The notes under the pieces were generated by a model. That model was not told the origin of the DNA. It saw only the letters and a list, made by a program, of their open reading frames with translations, and ran no database searches. A program made the position numbers and the translations under genes. Of a stretch of DNA of 47,653 nucleotides, positions 22,945 through 32,900 are shown one piece after another (positions within the stretch are counted from its first letter, which is position 1; each line of letters opens with the position of its first letter). Source of the stretch: an uncultured Eubacterium sp. (GTDB lineage Bacteria; Bacillota_A; Clostridia; Lachnospirales; Lachnospiraceae); the NCBI GenBank assembly GCA_948468465.1, contig CAOKJJ010000011.1, forward strand, positions 1 through 47,653, given 5' to 3'.

Positions 22945-24153
22945 ATGCTGATTCAATTTTCTGCTGAGAATTATCTTTCGCTAAAAGAGAAAATTGTATT
23001 GTCTATGATGGCGAGCAATGACACACAGCATGCAGAACATTTAATTACTTTACAGAAGAAAGAGTCCTGTTTGAAATCAGCTGTTATTTATGGTGCAAAT
23101 GCATCAGGAAAATCAAATGTGCTGAACGCTTTTTGGTTTATGGTAAATTATGTATTAGTGTCCCATGAAAAACAGCTTCATAAGCCGATAGATCGGGTTC
23201 CGTTTAAATTTGATGCGGCAGCTTTGGAAAAGCCAAGTAATTTTGAAGTGATATTTATGATAGACGCAATTCGTTATGCATATGGTTTTTCAGTAACGGA
23301 TAAGGAAGTAGTGGAAGAATATCTTTATTATTATCCGAATGGAAGACAGGCCATTATTTTCGAACGTAAAAATACGAATGAGTACCGATTTACTGTGGAT
23401 GTCGATGAACAGATGACGCTTCGGGATAGAACTTCACCGAATAAGCTGTATCTGTCTGTAGCTTCGAATTGGAATTACAAAAAAGTAGTTCCGGTGTTCG
23501 AGTGGTTTGCATCCTGTAAAATTCTGACTAAAAACTCGGCAGCAGACGCTTATGGAGTAGATGCGGAGCAGCTGCGTGATGATGATTACCGTTCTGCTGT
23601 TGTCTCCATGCTTCGCGTGGCAGATTTTGGCATTCAGTCCCTCCGGATCAGAGAAATGGAAGGTGCAGGACGATTAGTAAAAAATGAGCAGGAATATACG
23701 AATATTGATGCTATTCATTTGGTTCAGGATGAGACTGGAAATGCGCATTCATTTGCCCTGAATATGACCGAGGAGTCAGATGGAACGAATAGCTATTTCA
23801 GATTGACTGGAATTGTGAAAAATGTTTTGGCTGACGGGGGATTATTAGTAGCAGATGAAATGGATGCACATCTGCACCCGCTTTTGACGAAACATCTGGT
23901 AAGGATGTTTAACAGTCAGACCTATAATCCAAATGGAGCACAACTTATTTTTACATCACATAATACCAATCTGCTTGATATGGATGTGTTCAGAAGGGAT
24001 CAGATCTGGTTTACGGAAAAGGATGAAAAGCAGGTTGCTACGGAGTTGTTTTCCTTATATGATTTCTCAGTGCGTAAGGATGCAAAGGTGGAAAAAAGTT
24101 ATCTGATCGGGCATTATGGAGCGATTCCGTTTATCAGGGAGGATTATTTGTAA
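22945..24153 (+). CDS. AAA ATPase of an RloAB-type defence pair (first copy, RloA-like)
   Basis: A 402-aa SMC/OLD-like AAA ATPase (AAA_15/AAA_21 group). Walker A is GANASGKSN (50-58), an ABC-like signature is EESDGTNSYF, Walker B is GLLVADEMDAHLHP, and the switch region is LIFTSHNTNLLD. The N-terminus MLIQFSAENYLSLKEK is typical of RloA-like proteins. Such ATPases pair with RloB or other TOPRIM-like effectors in putative phage-defence systems, where the ATPase senses infection and controls the nuclease. The stop codon overlaps the rloB start as TAATG, so translation is coupled. GC is lower than in the neighbouring metabolic genes, consistent with acquisition. A paralogue lies at 39919-41145. 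Confidence 0.87.
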   Translation: MLIQFSAENYLSLKEKIVLSMMASNDTQHAEHLITLQKKESCLKSAVIYGANASGKSNVLNAFWFMVNYVLVSHEKQLHKPIDRVPFKFDAAALEKPSNFEVIFMIDAIRYAYGFSVTDKEVVEEYLYYYPNGRQAIIFERKNTNEYRFTVDVDEQMTLRDRTSPNKLYLSVASNWNYKKVVPVFEWFASCKILTKNSAADAYGVDAEQLRDDDYRSAVVSMLRVADFGIQSLRIREMEGAGRLVKNEQEYTNIDAIHLVQDETGNAHSFALNMTEESDGTNSYFRLTGIVKNVLADGGLLVADEMDAHLHPLLTKHLVRMFNSQTYNPNGAQLIFTSHNTNLLDMDVFRRDQIWFTEKDEKQVATELFSLYDFSVRKDAKVEKSYLIGHYGAIPFIREDYL

Positions 24154-24803
24154 TGGCAAGAGGATGTATTGAGAAACGGGGTTCCAGAAAGCGGAAAATA
24201 AAACCTGTTGTTTTAATCGTGACAGAAGGTTCTAAGACAGAACCGGGATATTTTAATCATTTTCGAACCCGGCAGAAGAACATAGATGTGCAGGTTGTTG
24301 GAAACAGGACAAGTGCCGGAGAAACAGATTATAACAGCCTTATCAGAAAAGCAAAAGAATATCAGGATAAAAACGATTTATCTTCCGCAGATGGTGATAC
24401 CGTCTGGATTGTAGCGGATGCAGATGTGAATTATAATAATCCAAATCCGATTGAAAAAAAGAATATGGAACTGTCTCATGCAAGAAAGTTAGCGAAACAA
24501 AAGGGAATGGAAATGATTATATCAAATCCTTGCTTTGAATTGTGGTATTTGCTGCATTTTCGATATACTACCGGATTTTTAAAAGATTTTGATGCAGTTA
24601 AAAAACTTTTGTCAGAACATATCCCCGATTATGAGAAATCAGATGATGTATTTGCTATGTTGGAAGAAAATTTAGGCAAAGCGACGAAAAGAGCAAAGCA
24701 GCTGGAAGAATATCATTTGAAAAACAGAAACATATTGCCATTGGGAATAGCGGTTAATCCTTATACGGAGGTTTACCGCTTAATAGAAATGATTGTTTCA
24801 TAA
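24153..24803 (+). CDS. RloB-family protein (first copy)
   Basis: A 216-aa RloB-domain protein, thought to be a TOPRIM-like nuclease partner of the upstream ATPase. Visible elements are a basic N-terminus (KRGSRKRKIK), VVLIVTEGSKTEPGYFNHF with the acidic Glu, DTVWIVADADVN with a DxD pair, and the family hallmark SNPCFELWYLLHF. These acidic positions fit TOPRIM metal ligands. The ATG overlaps the ATPase stop by one base, and AGGGAGG lies upstream. Whether it cuts tRNA, DNA or another target is unknown. Paralogue: 41138-41836. Confidence 0.85.
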   Translation: MARGCIEKRGSRKRKIKPVVLIVTEGSKTEPGYFNHFRTRQKNIDVQVVGNRTSAGETDYNSLIRKAKEYQDKNDLSSADGDTVWIVADADVNYNNPNPIEKKNMELSHARKLAKQKGMEMIISNPCFELWYLLHFRYTTGFLKDFDAVKKLLSEHIPDYEKSDDVFAMLEENLGKATKRAKQLEEYHLKNRNILPLGIAVNPYTEVYRLIEMIVS

Positions 24804-24831
24804 CAGAGGCAATGTTCATTGGCAGCAATGA

Positions 24832-24860
24832 TTGCTAATCTTTACATTTTCTGTTATAAT
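24832..24860 (+). promoter_or_regulatory. Promoter of the wall-polymer cluster
   Basis: TTGCTA (24832-24837), a 17-bp spacer and TATAAT (24855-24860). The palindrome AGCAAT-G-ATTGCT (24824-24836) overlaps the -35 box and could be an operator. The leader to ATG 24946 is about 80 nt. Confidence 0.65.
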
Positions 24861-24945
24861 AAATCCAATTATGTAAAAAACTATGCAGGAATGATGCATG
24901 CAAATGATATTTAATTAATCATTAACATAAGGAGAATAAACTAAC

Positions 24946-26691
24946 ATGGAGAATCTGATGGACAAGCGGCAGATAACTGCCAGAGTAACAAAGCTTACAT
25001 GGGAACGCATCTGGCTCCATCTGGAAGTGAAGATCACATTTGCAGAAGGAGCGGACAGAGACAGCAAGCTTTCTTTTTATCTGATCAATGGTCTGTATGA
25101 ACCAAAAGCGAAGCTGAAAGTGACAGGAATCGAAGGGGATACGTATAAGCTTAAGATTAATATTACCAATCCAGGTACAGGGCTCTGCCTTCCGCAGGGA
25201 ACGTATTCCATGATCATCTGTCAGAAAAAATGTCAGATGGCTAAGGCGGAGATTGCGGAGTCACTCGTAAAGGAGATGAGCAGCGCCTCCCGGAACTTTT
25301 TATATGGAGGGCGTGCAAAAGTATATTCCGTCACTTTTTATGTGACCGAAGGAGACGAGGGGCTTCCGTTTATTATGTATGTACTGGCAGGGGGGCGTAC
25401 GGGAATCAGCGCCCCGGTTGTTCATGCGAAGAAAGGCTTTCATCCAAAGGAAGAGCTGAAAAAGAAATATTCCAAGATCAATAAGCCGCTGAAAGTGGAT
25501 ATGTATTGGAAATACCGCAAAAAATATAAGCATAAGAGCAAAAAGCCAGTCGTGATGTTTATGTCCGAGCAGAGCACAAGCATCAGTACGAACCTGAAAG
25601 CAGTCAAAGACCGCATGCTTGCACGCGGCATGGATAAAGACTATGTCATTGTAGAATCATACCGTTCTTCGGTGACGGATCCGCGCCAAGGACTGAAAAG
25701 CTGGATGGACCTGTTAAAGAAAATGGCGATGAGCGATTTTATTTTCCTGGATGACCACGCGCCGGTGCTCGACTGGCTGATCTTAGATAAAGACACGACG
25801 CTCATACAGCTTTGGCATGCGGGAGCAGGGTTTAAGTCCTCAGGCTACAGCCGGTGGGGGCATATCGGGTGTCCGGCGCCTTACAGCTGCCACAGGCAGT
25901 ACAAGTACGGCATTTCCGGATCTAAAAATATCGCGCATTTCTTTTCCGAGGTGTGGGGCATTAATGATTCTCAGGTGCTGCCGACAGGCATGCCGCGCAT
26001 AGATGAATTTTTAGATGAGGATTACCGCAAAAAAAAGACAAAAGAGCTGTATGAAAAGTATCCGATGTGCAAAGATAAGAAGGTGATTTTATTCGCGCCG
26101 ACTTACCGCGGGACGAATAAGGCCAATGCGCATTATCCGTATGAGCTGATAGATTTTAAGCGGCTGTATGAGCTGTGCGGGGAGGAATATGTCGTGCTGT
26201 TTAAAATGCATCCGTGGGTAGCTTCTGAGGTGCCGATTTCGGACAAGTACAAAGACCGGTTCGCGGATGTAGGCAGATATCCGAATATTAACGATTTGTT
26301 TTATATTACGGAGCTTTTGATTACAGACTATTCTTCCAATATTTTTGAATATTCCCTGATGAAAAAGCCAATGCTGTTCTTTGCGTTTGATGAGATTCAG
26401 TATTCGTTTTCGAGAGGTTTTCACAGAGCTTATGAGGAATCTGCGCCGGGAAAAGTATGTCATACGTTTGAAGAAGTGCTGCAGGCGATCGCACAGAAAG
26501 ACTTTGATTATCCGAAAGTGGAAGAGTATGTGGAAAAGCACTTTGATTATATCGACAGCCATGCGTCAGACAGGGTGATTGACTGGATTATTTTAGGGCA
26601 GCTGCCTGAGTCAGTGAAAAAAGACCTGGCTGCGGACGCGGCGGTGAAAAAAGAGCTGGAGACGCTGGATTTTAAGCCGGCACAGAGCTAA
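24946..26691 (+). CDS. CDP-glycerol/ribitol glycerophosphotransferase family, TagF-like
   Basis: A 581-aa teichoic-acid polymerase-type protein. Residues 1-190 form an N-terminal beta-rich extension of the kind seen in TagF/TarL-like enzymes. The Glyphos_transf domain at about 195-560 has IQLWHAGAGFKSSGY, FAPTYRGTNKAN, LFKMHPWV and LLITDYSSNIFEYSLMKKPMLFF. Such enzymes add glycerol- or ribitol-phosphate from CDP donors to a lipid-linked chain at the inner membrane face. AAGGAG lies 11 bp before the chosen ATG; ATG 24958 is an alternative. It is the first gene of the wall-polymer cluster, 19 bp before a TarI-like gene. Whether it adds glycerol- or ribitol-phosphate cannot be seen. Confidence 0.9.
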   Translation: MENLMDKRQITARVTKLTWERIWLHLEVKITFAEGADRDSKLSFYLINGLYEPKAKLKVTGIEGDTYKLKINITNPGTGLCLPQGTYSMIICQKKCQMAKAEIAESLVKEMSSASRNFLYGGRAKVYSVTFYVTEGDEGLPFIMYVLAGGRTGISAPVVHAKKGFHPKEELKKKYSKINKPLKVDMYWKYRKKYKHKSKKPVVMFMSEQSTSISTNLKAVKDRMLARGMDKDYVIVESYRSSVTDPRQGLKSWMDLLKKMAMSDFIFLDDHAPVLDWLILDKDTTLIQLWHAGAGFKSSGYSRWGHIGCPAPYSCHRQYKYGISGSKNIAHFFSEVWGINDSQVLPTGMPRIDEFLDEDYRKKKTKELYEKYPMCKDKKVILFAPTYRGTNKANAHYPYELIDFKRLYELCGEEYVVLFKMHPWVASEVPISDKYKDRFADVGRYPNINDLFYITELLITDYSSNIFEYSLMKKPMLFFAFDEIQYSFSRGFHRAYEESAPGKVCHTFEEVLQAIAQKDFDYPKVEEYVEKHFDYIDSHASDRVIDWIILGQLPESVKKDLAADAAVKKELETLDFKPAQS

Positions 26692-26710
26692 TGCAGGAGG
26701 GAATGCGAAG

Positions 26711-27493
26711 ATGAATATCGCAATTATATTTGCCGGAGGGAGCGGAGTCCGCATGGGTTCCGGCATCCCGAAGCAGTTTTTGGAGATCAACGGCAAGCCG
26801 GTGATTGTCCATACGTTACAGCTGTTCCAGTATCATGATGAGATAGATAAGATTTATATTTCTGTGCTGGAAGAGTATATCGGGTATATGCAGGAGCTGG
26901 TAGACGAATACCGTCTGCACAAGACAGCGGCTATTATTCCGGGCGGTGAGACAGCGCAGGATTCTATTTATAACGCGTTAAAAAAGGCGGAATCCGAAAA
27001 TCCGGATGATTCGATCGTGCTGCTGCATGATGGGGTGCGCCCGTTTGTATCGTATGAGGTGATTTCCAACAATATCGCGGGAGTCAAAAGCAACGGCAAT
27101 GCCATTACCTGTACGGCATGCTTTGAGACGATTTTGTTAAGTCATGACGGGCTGTGTGTGGAATCCGTTCCGTACCGAAAGGATACATTCGCGGCACAGG
27201 CGCCGCAGAGCTTTTATTTAAAAGACATTATCGCGGTGCATGATAAAATAAGAGAACGGCCGGAACGGTATGAAAATATGGTAGATGCCTGCACGATGAT
27301 CCGAAGCCAGGGGATGGAGGCGCATATGGTGCCGGGCAACAGGGGCAATATCAAGGTTACAACGCCGGAAGATGTATATATGTTCCGCGCGCTGCTTCAA
27401 TATAAGGAAAATGAGCAGGCATTTGGCCTTGGCATTACAAACCGAATTGAAACACGCATGAATAAGCATAGAAAACATAGCCAAAAATATTAA
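26711..27493 (+). CDS. TarI/IspD-type cytidylyltransferase (first copy)
   Basis: A 260-aa nucleotidyltransferase making a CDP-alditol from CTP. The N-terminal loop IFAGGSGVRMGSGIPKQFLEINGKP binds CTP. LLHDGVRPFVSYE and APQSFYLKDI are typical, and NRGNIKVTTPEDVYMFRALL closes the fold. TarI (ribitol-5-P) and IspD (methylerythritol-P) share this fold. The wall-polymer neighbours favour a TarI-like role. There is a second homologue at 36951-37664 beside tarJ, so this copy may act on a different polyol phosphate. GGAGGG precedes the ATG. About 25 residues beyond the usual domain end are basic and asparagine-rich. Confidence 0.87.
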   Translation: MNIAIIFAGGSGVRMGSGIPKQFLEINGKPVIVHTLQLFQYHDEIDKIYISVLEEYIGYMQELVDEYRLHKTAAIIPGGETAQDSIYNALKKAESENPDDSIVLLHDGVRPFVSYEVISNNIAGVKSNGNAITCTACFETILLSHDGLCVESVPYRKDTFAAQAPQSFYLKDIIAVHDKIRERPERYENMVDACTMIRSQGMEAHMVPGNRGNIKVTTPEDVYMFRALLQYKENEQAFGLGITNRIETRMNKHRKHSQKY

Positions 27494-27546
27494 AAAATAG
27501 TAATGCATGAATATGAGTGAATAAAGAAGACGGAGGAATGGAAAAC

Positions 27547-28662
27547 GTGGATAACAAGACGGAGGCAGGCCAGATTCTGGAAAGTCCAAAAGATCAGATT
27601 CTGCAGGAAGATTTGGAACTGCTGGTCAAAGATTGTGCGGCTTTATTTCAAAAATTTCAAAATAAAACCGTGTTTATATCCGGGGCGACCGGGCTGCTTG
27701 GTTCTCAGCTTGCAAAAGCGCTGTTATGCGCAAACCGAATGCTGGGAACAGATTGTAAAGTGCTTGCGTTTGTAAGAAGCCGGCAGAAAGCGGAAAAAGT
27801 ATTCGGCGGTCTGCTGACGCGGGGGGACCTTGCGCTTGTGACAGGAGATATTATGCAGCCGGTTTCGCATGACGGTCCCATAGACTATATAGTACATGGA
27901 GCCAGTGCGACAAGCTCCAGGTATTTTGTGTCCAATCCGGTAGAGACGATATTAACGGCTGTAAATGGAACAGTCAATATGCTGGAGCTTGCAAAAGAAA
28001 AGCAGGCGGCTGGATTTTTATATTTGTCTTCTCTGGAAGTGTACGGCACGCCGGCGGCGGATGCAGGCAAAATTACAGAGTCCTACAGCGGATATATAGA
28101 TCCTCTTAAGGTGCGCAGCAGCTATTCGGAAGGAAAGCGGATGGTAGAATGTCTCTGTGCGGCTTATGCGTCGCAGCATCATGTGCCGGTAAAGATCGCA
28201 AGGCTGTCGCAGACATTTGGGGCTGGCGTGGAATATGACGACGGGCGTGTATTCGCAGAGTTTGCAAGATGCGCGCTGGAGAAAAGAGATATCGTCCTGC
28301 ATACGAAAGGACAGACGGTACGCAGCTACTGCTATACAAAAGATGCGGTAGAGGCGATGCTGCTGATTTTGACTGAGGGAGAATGCGGCACTGCTTATAA
28401 CGTGACCAATATGGATACGAAAATATCTATAGCGGATATGGCGCAGCTTGTATGCGATACATTTTCACAGGCGGGCATACGGGTAACATTTGATATGCCG
28501 GAAGACGTGGCTTCTTTTGGTTATAATCCGGAAATGGTCATCGCGCTGGACAGCAGCAGGCTGATGGCATTAGGATGGAAGCCCGCGACAGGCTTAAAAC
28601 AAATGTTTATCCGTCTGGCGGACAGCATGCGCATCAGTAAGGAAATGAAAAAACAGCTGTAA
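27547..28662 (+). CDS. NAD-dependent epimerase/dehydratase (extended SDR)
   Basis: A 371-aa extended short-chain dehydrogenase acting on a nucleotide sugar. About 30 N-terminal residues precede the Rossmann fold, with VFISGATGLLGSQLAKAL as the NAD loop, DYIVHGASATSSRYF, a YLSSLEVYG strand and the catalytic SSYSEGKRM (YxxxK). The C-terminal half has RSYCYTKDAVEAMLLIL and TAYNVTN. The nearest relatives are dTDP-glucose 4,6-dehydratases and UDP-glucuronate decarboxylases, and the product cannot be named. GTG 27547 has GGAGG 10 bp upstream and is preferred; ATG 27538 is only 1 bp from it. The gene probably supplies an activated sugar for the wall polymer. Confidence 0.85.
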   Translation: MDNKTEAGQILESPKDQILQEDLELLVKDCAALFQKFQNKTVFISGATGLLGSQLAKALLCANRMLGTDCKVLAFVRSRQKAEKVFGGLLTRGDLALVTGDIMQPVSHDGPIDYIVHGASATSSRYFVSNPVETILTAVNGTVNMLELAKEKQAAGFLYLSSLEVYGTPAADAGKITESYSGYIDPLKVRSSYSEGKRMVECLCAAYASQHHVPVKIARLSQTFGAGVEYDDGRVFAEFARCALEKRDIVLHTKGQTVRSYCYTKDAVEAMLLILTEGECGTAYNVTNMDTKISIADMAQLVCDTFSQAGIRVTFDMPEDVASFGYNPEMVIALDSSRLMALGWKPATGLKQMFIRLADSMRISKEMKKQL

Positions 28663-28707
28663 ATACAGCAGAACAGAAATGAAAAAACAGCTGTATTTAC
28701 AGCAGAA
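28642..28707. repeat. 32-bp imperfect direct repeat at a gene end
   Basis: A 32-bp unit, GAAATGAAAAAACAGCTGTA then AATACAGCAGAA, occurs at 28642-28673 and again at 28676-28707 with AA changed to TT in the middle. Because of this change, GCTGTAAATACAGC in copy one is the exact reverse complement of GCTGTATTTACAGC in copy two. The first copy encodes the last residues (EMKKQL) of the epimerase, and the second fills the gap to the next gene. Confidence 0.8.
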
Positions 28708-28718
28708 TGGAGGCAGTG

Positions 28719-29915
28719 ATGAAATATGGAGTATTGATGCATAAGACAACAATGAACATCGGCGATGACATTCAGGCATATGCATCTGCACAGTTTTTGC
28801 CGCATATAGATTATCTCGTGCAGAGGGAAAATATAGATTCCTTTCAGTCAGAAGACAACGAGCCGGTAGGCGTCATTATGAGTGCCTGGTGGATGTGGCA
28901 GAAATGGAACTGGCCGCCGGCAGAGTGTATTGTGCCAAAGCTGGTCAGCATGCATATGAACAATTACACGATTTACCGAAAAGCGTCTCCGATTCAGGAC
29001 GAATGGCTGCAGGGGATCGGCGGTGACTTTTTCCGCGCGAACGGGCCGGTTGGCTGCAGAGATCAGACGACACTGGACTTTTTTACGGAACGGGGATTTG
29101 ACTGCTATTTCAGCGGATGCATTACGCTGACGCTGCCAAAGCAGAAAAAAACAGCGGATGCCGGGACGTATGTCTGTCTCGTAGATTTAAAGCCGGAGCT
29201 GGAGGCGGCGGCAAGGGAATGGCTCAAAGACAGCGGCCTGGAAATCCGGGTGCTGACGCATCACTGTGATTACCGCAAGTCCGATGCTTCGATGGAAGAG
29301 CGGTTTCAGGCGGTGGAAGATATTTTAACCCAATATCAGAACGCCAAATTTGTCGTGACAAGAAGGCTGCATGTATCTTTGCCGTGCCTTGCGATGGAAA
29401 CGCCGGTACTGGCGATCGTAAATATGAACGATCCAGGCAATACAACAAGATGGGCGCCGTATTATAACTGGGTGAACCACATTCCGGATAAGGACTTTTT
29501 AGAAGGCAATATCCCTTTTGACATTCAAAATCCTCCGGAAAATAAAAAAGAACACCTGGCTACGAGAAAAGCTCTGTCTGACAGCATCAAACAGTTTATT
29601 GACGAGACAAAAGACAGCACGCTGCCGATTGACCAGGTGAAAAAAACATCTTATACCGAGGCGGAGGCACGTCAGTGGCAAAATGAACTGATGCACTGGA
29701 CGCTGGAAAAATGGCTGCATCAGAACAGAGGGCTGCTGGAAGAACGCAATAAATTTAAAAAGAAAGCGGTCACGCTCGAAAAGCGGCTGAAAAATAAAAA
29801 CGGCGGAGCGCTTCCGGAGGAAGTTGCGAAAATCCAAAAGCTGGAAAAGCAGCTGGAAGATGTGACGCTCAAAGACTGGGCAAAGGCATATATAAAAAGA
29901 CATAAAAGCAAATAA
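28719..29915 (+). CDS. Polysaccharide pyruvyltransferase family protein with coiled-coil tail
   Basis: A 398-aa protein of the polysaccharide pyruvyltransferase (PS_pyruv_trans, CsaB/WcaK) family, which usually adds ketal pyruvate from PEP to wall or exopolysaccharide sugars. MNIGDDIQAYASAQF is the usual N-terminal NxGD block, VGCRDQTTLDFF contains the family's Arg-Asp, and TRRLHVSLPCLAMETPVLAI is the hallmark R.H motif before a conserved Pro. Residues 330-398 are charged heptad-like helices ending in a basic tail, perhaps for membrane or partner contact. ATG 28719 follows GGAGG by 6 bp; the ATG-like start at 28707 overlaps it. A second family member lies at 33671. Confidence 0.85.
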   Translation: MKYGVLMHKTTMNIGDDIQAYASAQFLPHIDYLVQRENIDSFQSEDNEPVGVIMSAWWMWQKWNWPPAECIVPKLVSMHMNNYTIYRKASPIQDEWLQGIGGDFFRANGPVGCRDQTTLDFFTERGFDCYFSGCITLTLPKQKKTADAGTYVCLVDLKPELEAAAREWLKDSGLEIRVLTHHCDYRKSDASMEERFQAVEDILTQYQNAKFVVTRRLHVSLPCLAMETPVLAIVNMNDPGNTTRWAPYYNWVNHIPDKDFLEGNIPFDIQNPPENKKEHLATRKALSDSIKQFIDETKDSTLPIDQVKKTSYTEAEARQWQNELMHWTLEKWLHQNRGLLEERNKFKKKAVTLEKRLKNKNGGALPEEVAKIQKLEKQLEDVTLKDWAKAYIKRHKSK

Positions 29916-29985
29916 GCTGGCATTAGCATAAGCAGAAATAATTGGATGGCAGGATTTTTGATGGATAGAATAGGAGTTAGCAGTA

Positions 29986-32900
29986 ATGAGTAAATCAGGA
30001 ATAAAAAAACCGGGCAGATTTTTAAGTCTATTGTTAATTTTTGCACTTGTATTTATGAGCTGCCCGCATATGAACGCGCAGGCGGCAAAGAAGCAGCCTG
30101 CAAAACAGCCGCAGCCCCATACGGCGCAGTTTCGTATCATATCTACGACGGATATGCATGGACAGGTATCCACGACGCGCTATGACACGGCGAGTGAAAA
30201 ACCGGGAAGTCTTGCGCAGGCATATACGCTGATCAAAGAAGCGCGTCAGGAAGCCGGGACACGCAACACGATGACGGTCGATACCGGAGATTCCGTATAT
30301 GGCTATGCGGCGGATTATATTCTTGAAAATTCCGGACAAGATGCCGTACAGCCGATTTATAAGGCAATGGCATTAGTGAACTATGACGCAGTCTGCCTTG
30401 GCAATCATGATTTTGATTATGGATACAGTTATATTGACAGACAGCTGGAGTTATCCGGCTTGAAAAAGAAATGCGTCGTATCCAATATCCTTCGGGCGGA
30501 TACGGGAGAAACTGCATGGAATGAGACAATGATGATTTCCAAGCAGCTAAAGACAAGCAAAAATAAGTCCGTAAATTTGGAAGTGGGAATTGTTGGAATT
30601 ACGATTCCTTCGATGTCTTCTTATTCGAACTGCAAGGAAGATTTGCTTGCGCTGCCGATCGTAAGCACCGTGGAAAAACAGGCTGCGTATTTAAAAGCGC
30701 AGGGAGCGGACATTGTGGTCGTGATTGCGCATTCTTCGTTTGGCAATGCAAATCCGGACCCGGAAAGCGATAATGCAGTCTATGCGCTGACAAAGCTGGC
30801 AAATGTAGACGCAATTGCGGCTGGACATGGACATAAAAACTATCCGTCTGCGGACAGCGCTTCGGCTTCTTATTACAGGCTGCCGAATGTGGACGAGGAA
30901 ACGGGACTTATGAACGGCAAGCCGGTTACGATGATCAAAGACCATGGGGCAGGGATCGGCGTCATTGACCTGTCTTTGGAAATTGATGACGACGGGCAGA
31001 TCAAAGTAACAGATTCCGCGGCAGGACTGCGCATGGTTACAAATGACACGCCGTCAAGCGCAGTGATCTTAGAATCGCAGGCGCCGGAAATCAATGCCGT
31101 GAATCAGTCTTTGGAAGAGGTCATTGCAACGTTTGGAAACAATGAACAGATTAACAGCTATTTTGCGCTGCTGGAGGATAACTATGCGATCCAGCTTGCG
31201 AATGAAGCAAAAATTCAGTACGGCCTCTCGTATACAGGCGGTGCGGGCAAAAATGAATATGCCGACTGTCCGGTTGTCGCGACGACAAAATACACGCTCA
31301 GCGGCAGTCAGTCCGCAGAAGATAATATCAGCTTAAACGGCAGGATTACGATGAAAGATATTCTGAACATGCAGCAGGATAATCATAACAATAATATTAT
31401 ATACTGGATTACGGGCGGGCAGCTGCGAGAACTGCTGGAATGGTCCGCGAGCATTTATGCTACTTCAACCAGCACGATCACATCAGATCAGGCACTGCAG
31501 CGTCTGCTGGAAGAACGCGGGGCTTCTTCCATCGCGGCGTCAGACTGGCTGAATGACTGGAGTTCCTTTGCGGTATTTGACGGCATTGAATATACGATTG
31601 ACGCGACAAGACCGGCCCGATATACAAAAGCAGGCGACCAGAGGGATGCCTACGCACATCGGATCGTGAGCCTTACGTATAATGGACAGCCGATAGCGGA
31701 TGATCAGCGGCTGATCCTTGTAAGCCATACGGTTCCAGGCAATACAGATGCAACAGGCACGATTTCAACACAGAAGGTGCTTGGAAAATCGGATTTGGCT
31801 TATGTACATCTTGTAAACTATATTAAAGAACAGCAGGAATTGGGAAATCTTACAGTGGAGACGGACCACAACTGGGAAGTATTATTTGACACGAATCGTG
31901 CGTATGTTGTGCGTTCCAGCGTGTTATCCCAGCAGGACGCGGCAATGAAGCAGTGGTTCCAGGGGCTGTTAAGCACGGATGAAAAATTTGCTTATTATCT
32001 GGCACAGTTTATCCAGTCCGGGGAAATGACGCAGACAGATACGACAAAGCCATTGCTGATCGTTTCATCTACGTTTACGGAAGAAACGGACCAGCCGATT
32101 GAAGTAAAGGTACAGGCAAACGATCGTTCTGGCGTTGCGCAGATCAAGTGGACAGCTGGAAAAGAAGCCGCGGACAGCGCAGTCTGGGCACAGGCGGAAA
32201 ATACGACGCGCGGATGCTTTACAGCAGAAAAAAACGGCGACTATTCGGTTATGGCAGAAGATATTTACGGCAACCGGACTGTAAAATATATTCAGATATC
32301 GAACATTGACCCGAATCTGGTACAGGCTCCAACGATCAATAAAATCAGCAATAAGGTGTCAGCGATCACAGGAACCGCAAAATTCGGCACAACGGTGCAT
32401 ATTGACGCAAACGGTACGACCTACGAGGTGCAGACGCTTGAAGACGGCACTTATACATGTACGATTGACCGTCTGCCTGCCGGCAGTACCGTAACGGCAT
32501 ATTGTACCGATGAAACAGGCAAGCACAGCAAGACGGTTTCAACGACCGTATTTAAAAACGGGCCGGATGCTCCGGTTGTAGACGGCGTGGCAAATAATTC
32601 AGAGAGAGTCAGCGGATATTTTACAGGATCCTCGTCAGCGGTTGTCGCAATCGCAGGCTCCAATGTTTACCTTTCCGCAGAAGACAGGGCGCTTTATGAA
32701 AAATCCGAGCTGTACAGCAAATCCAGAATTGTTTATACGGTGCCATGTACGTTAACCAGAAATAATTTTGAAATGATGCTGCCGATACAAAACGCCGGAG
32801 AATCTGTCAAATTTGTAACACTGGATAAGGCGGGAAGAAGAAGCGCAACCGTATCACTGGAAGTCGCAGACGCAGCGCCGAACGTACCTGTGATACAGGA

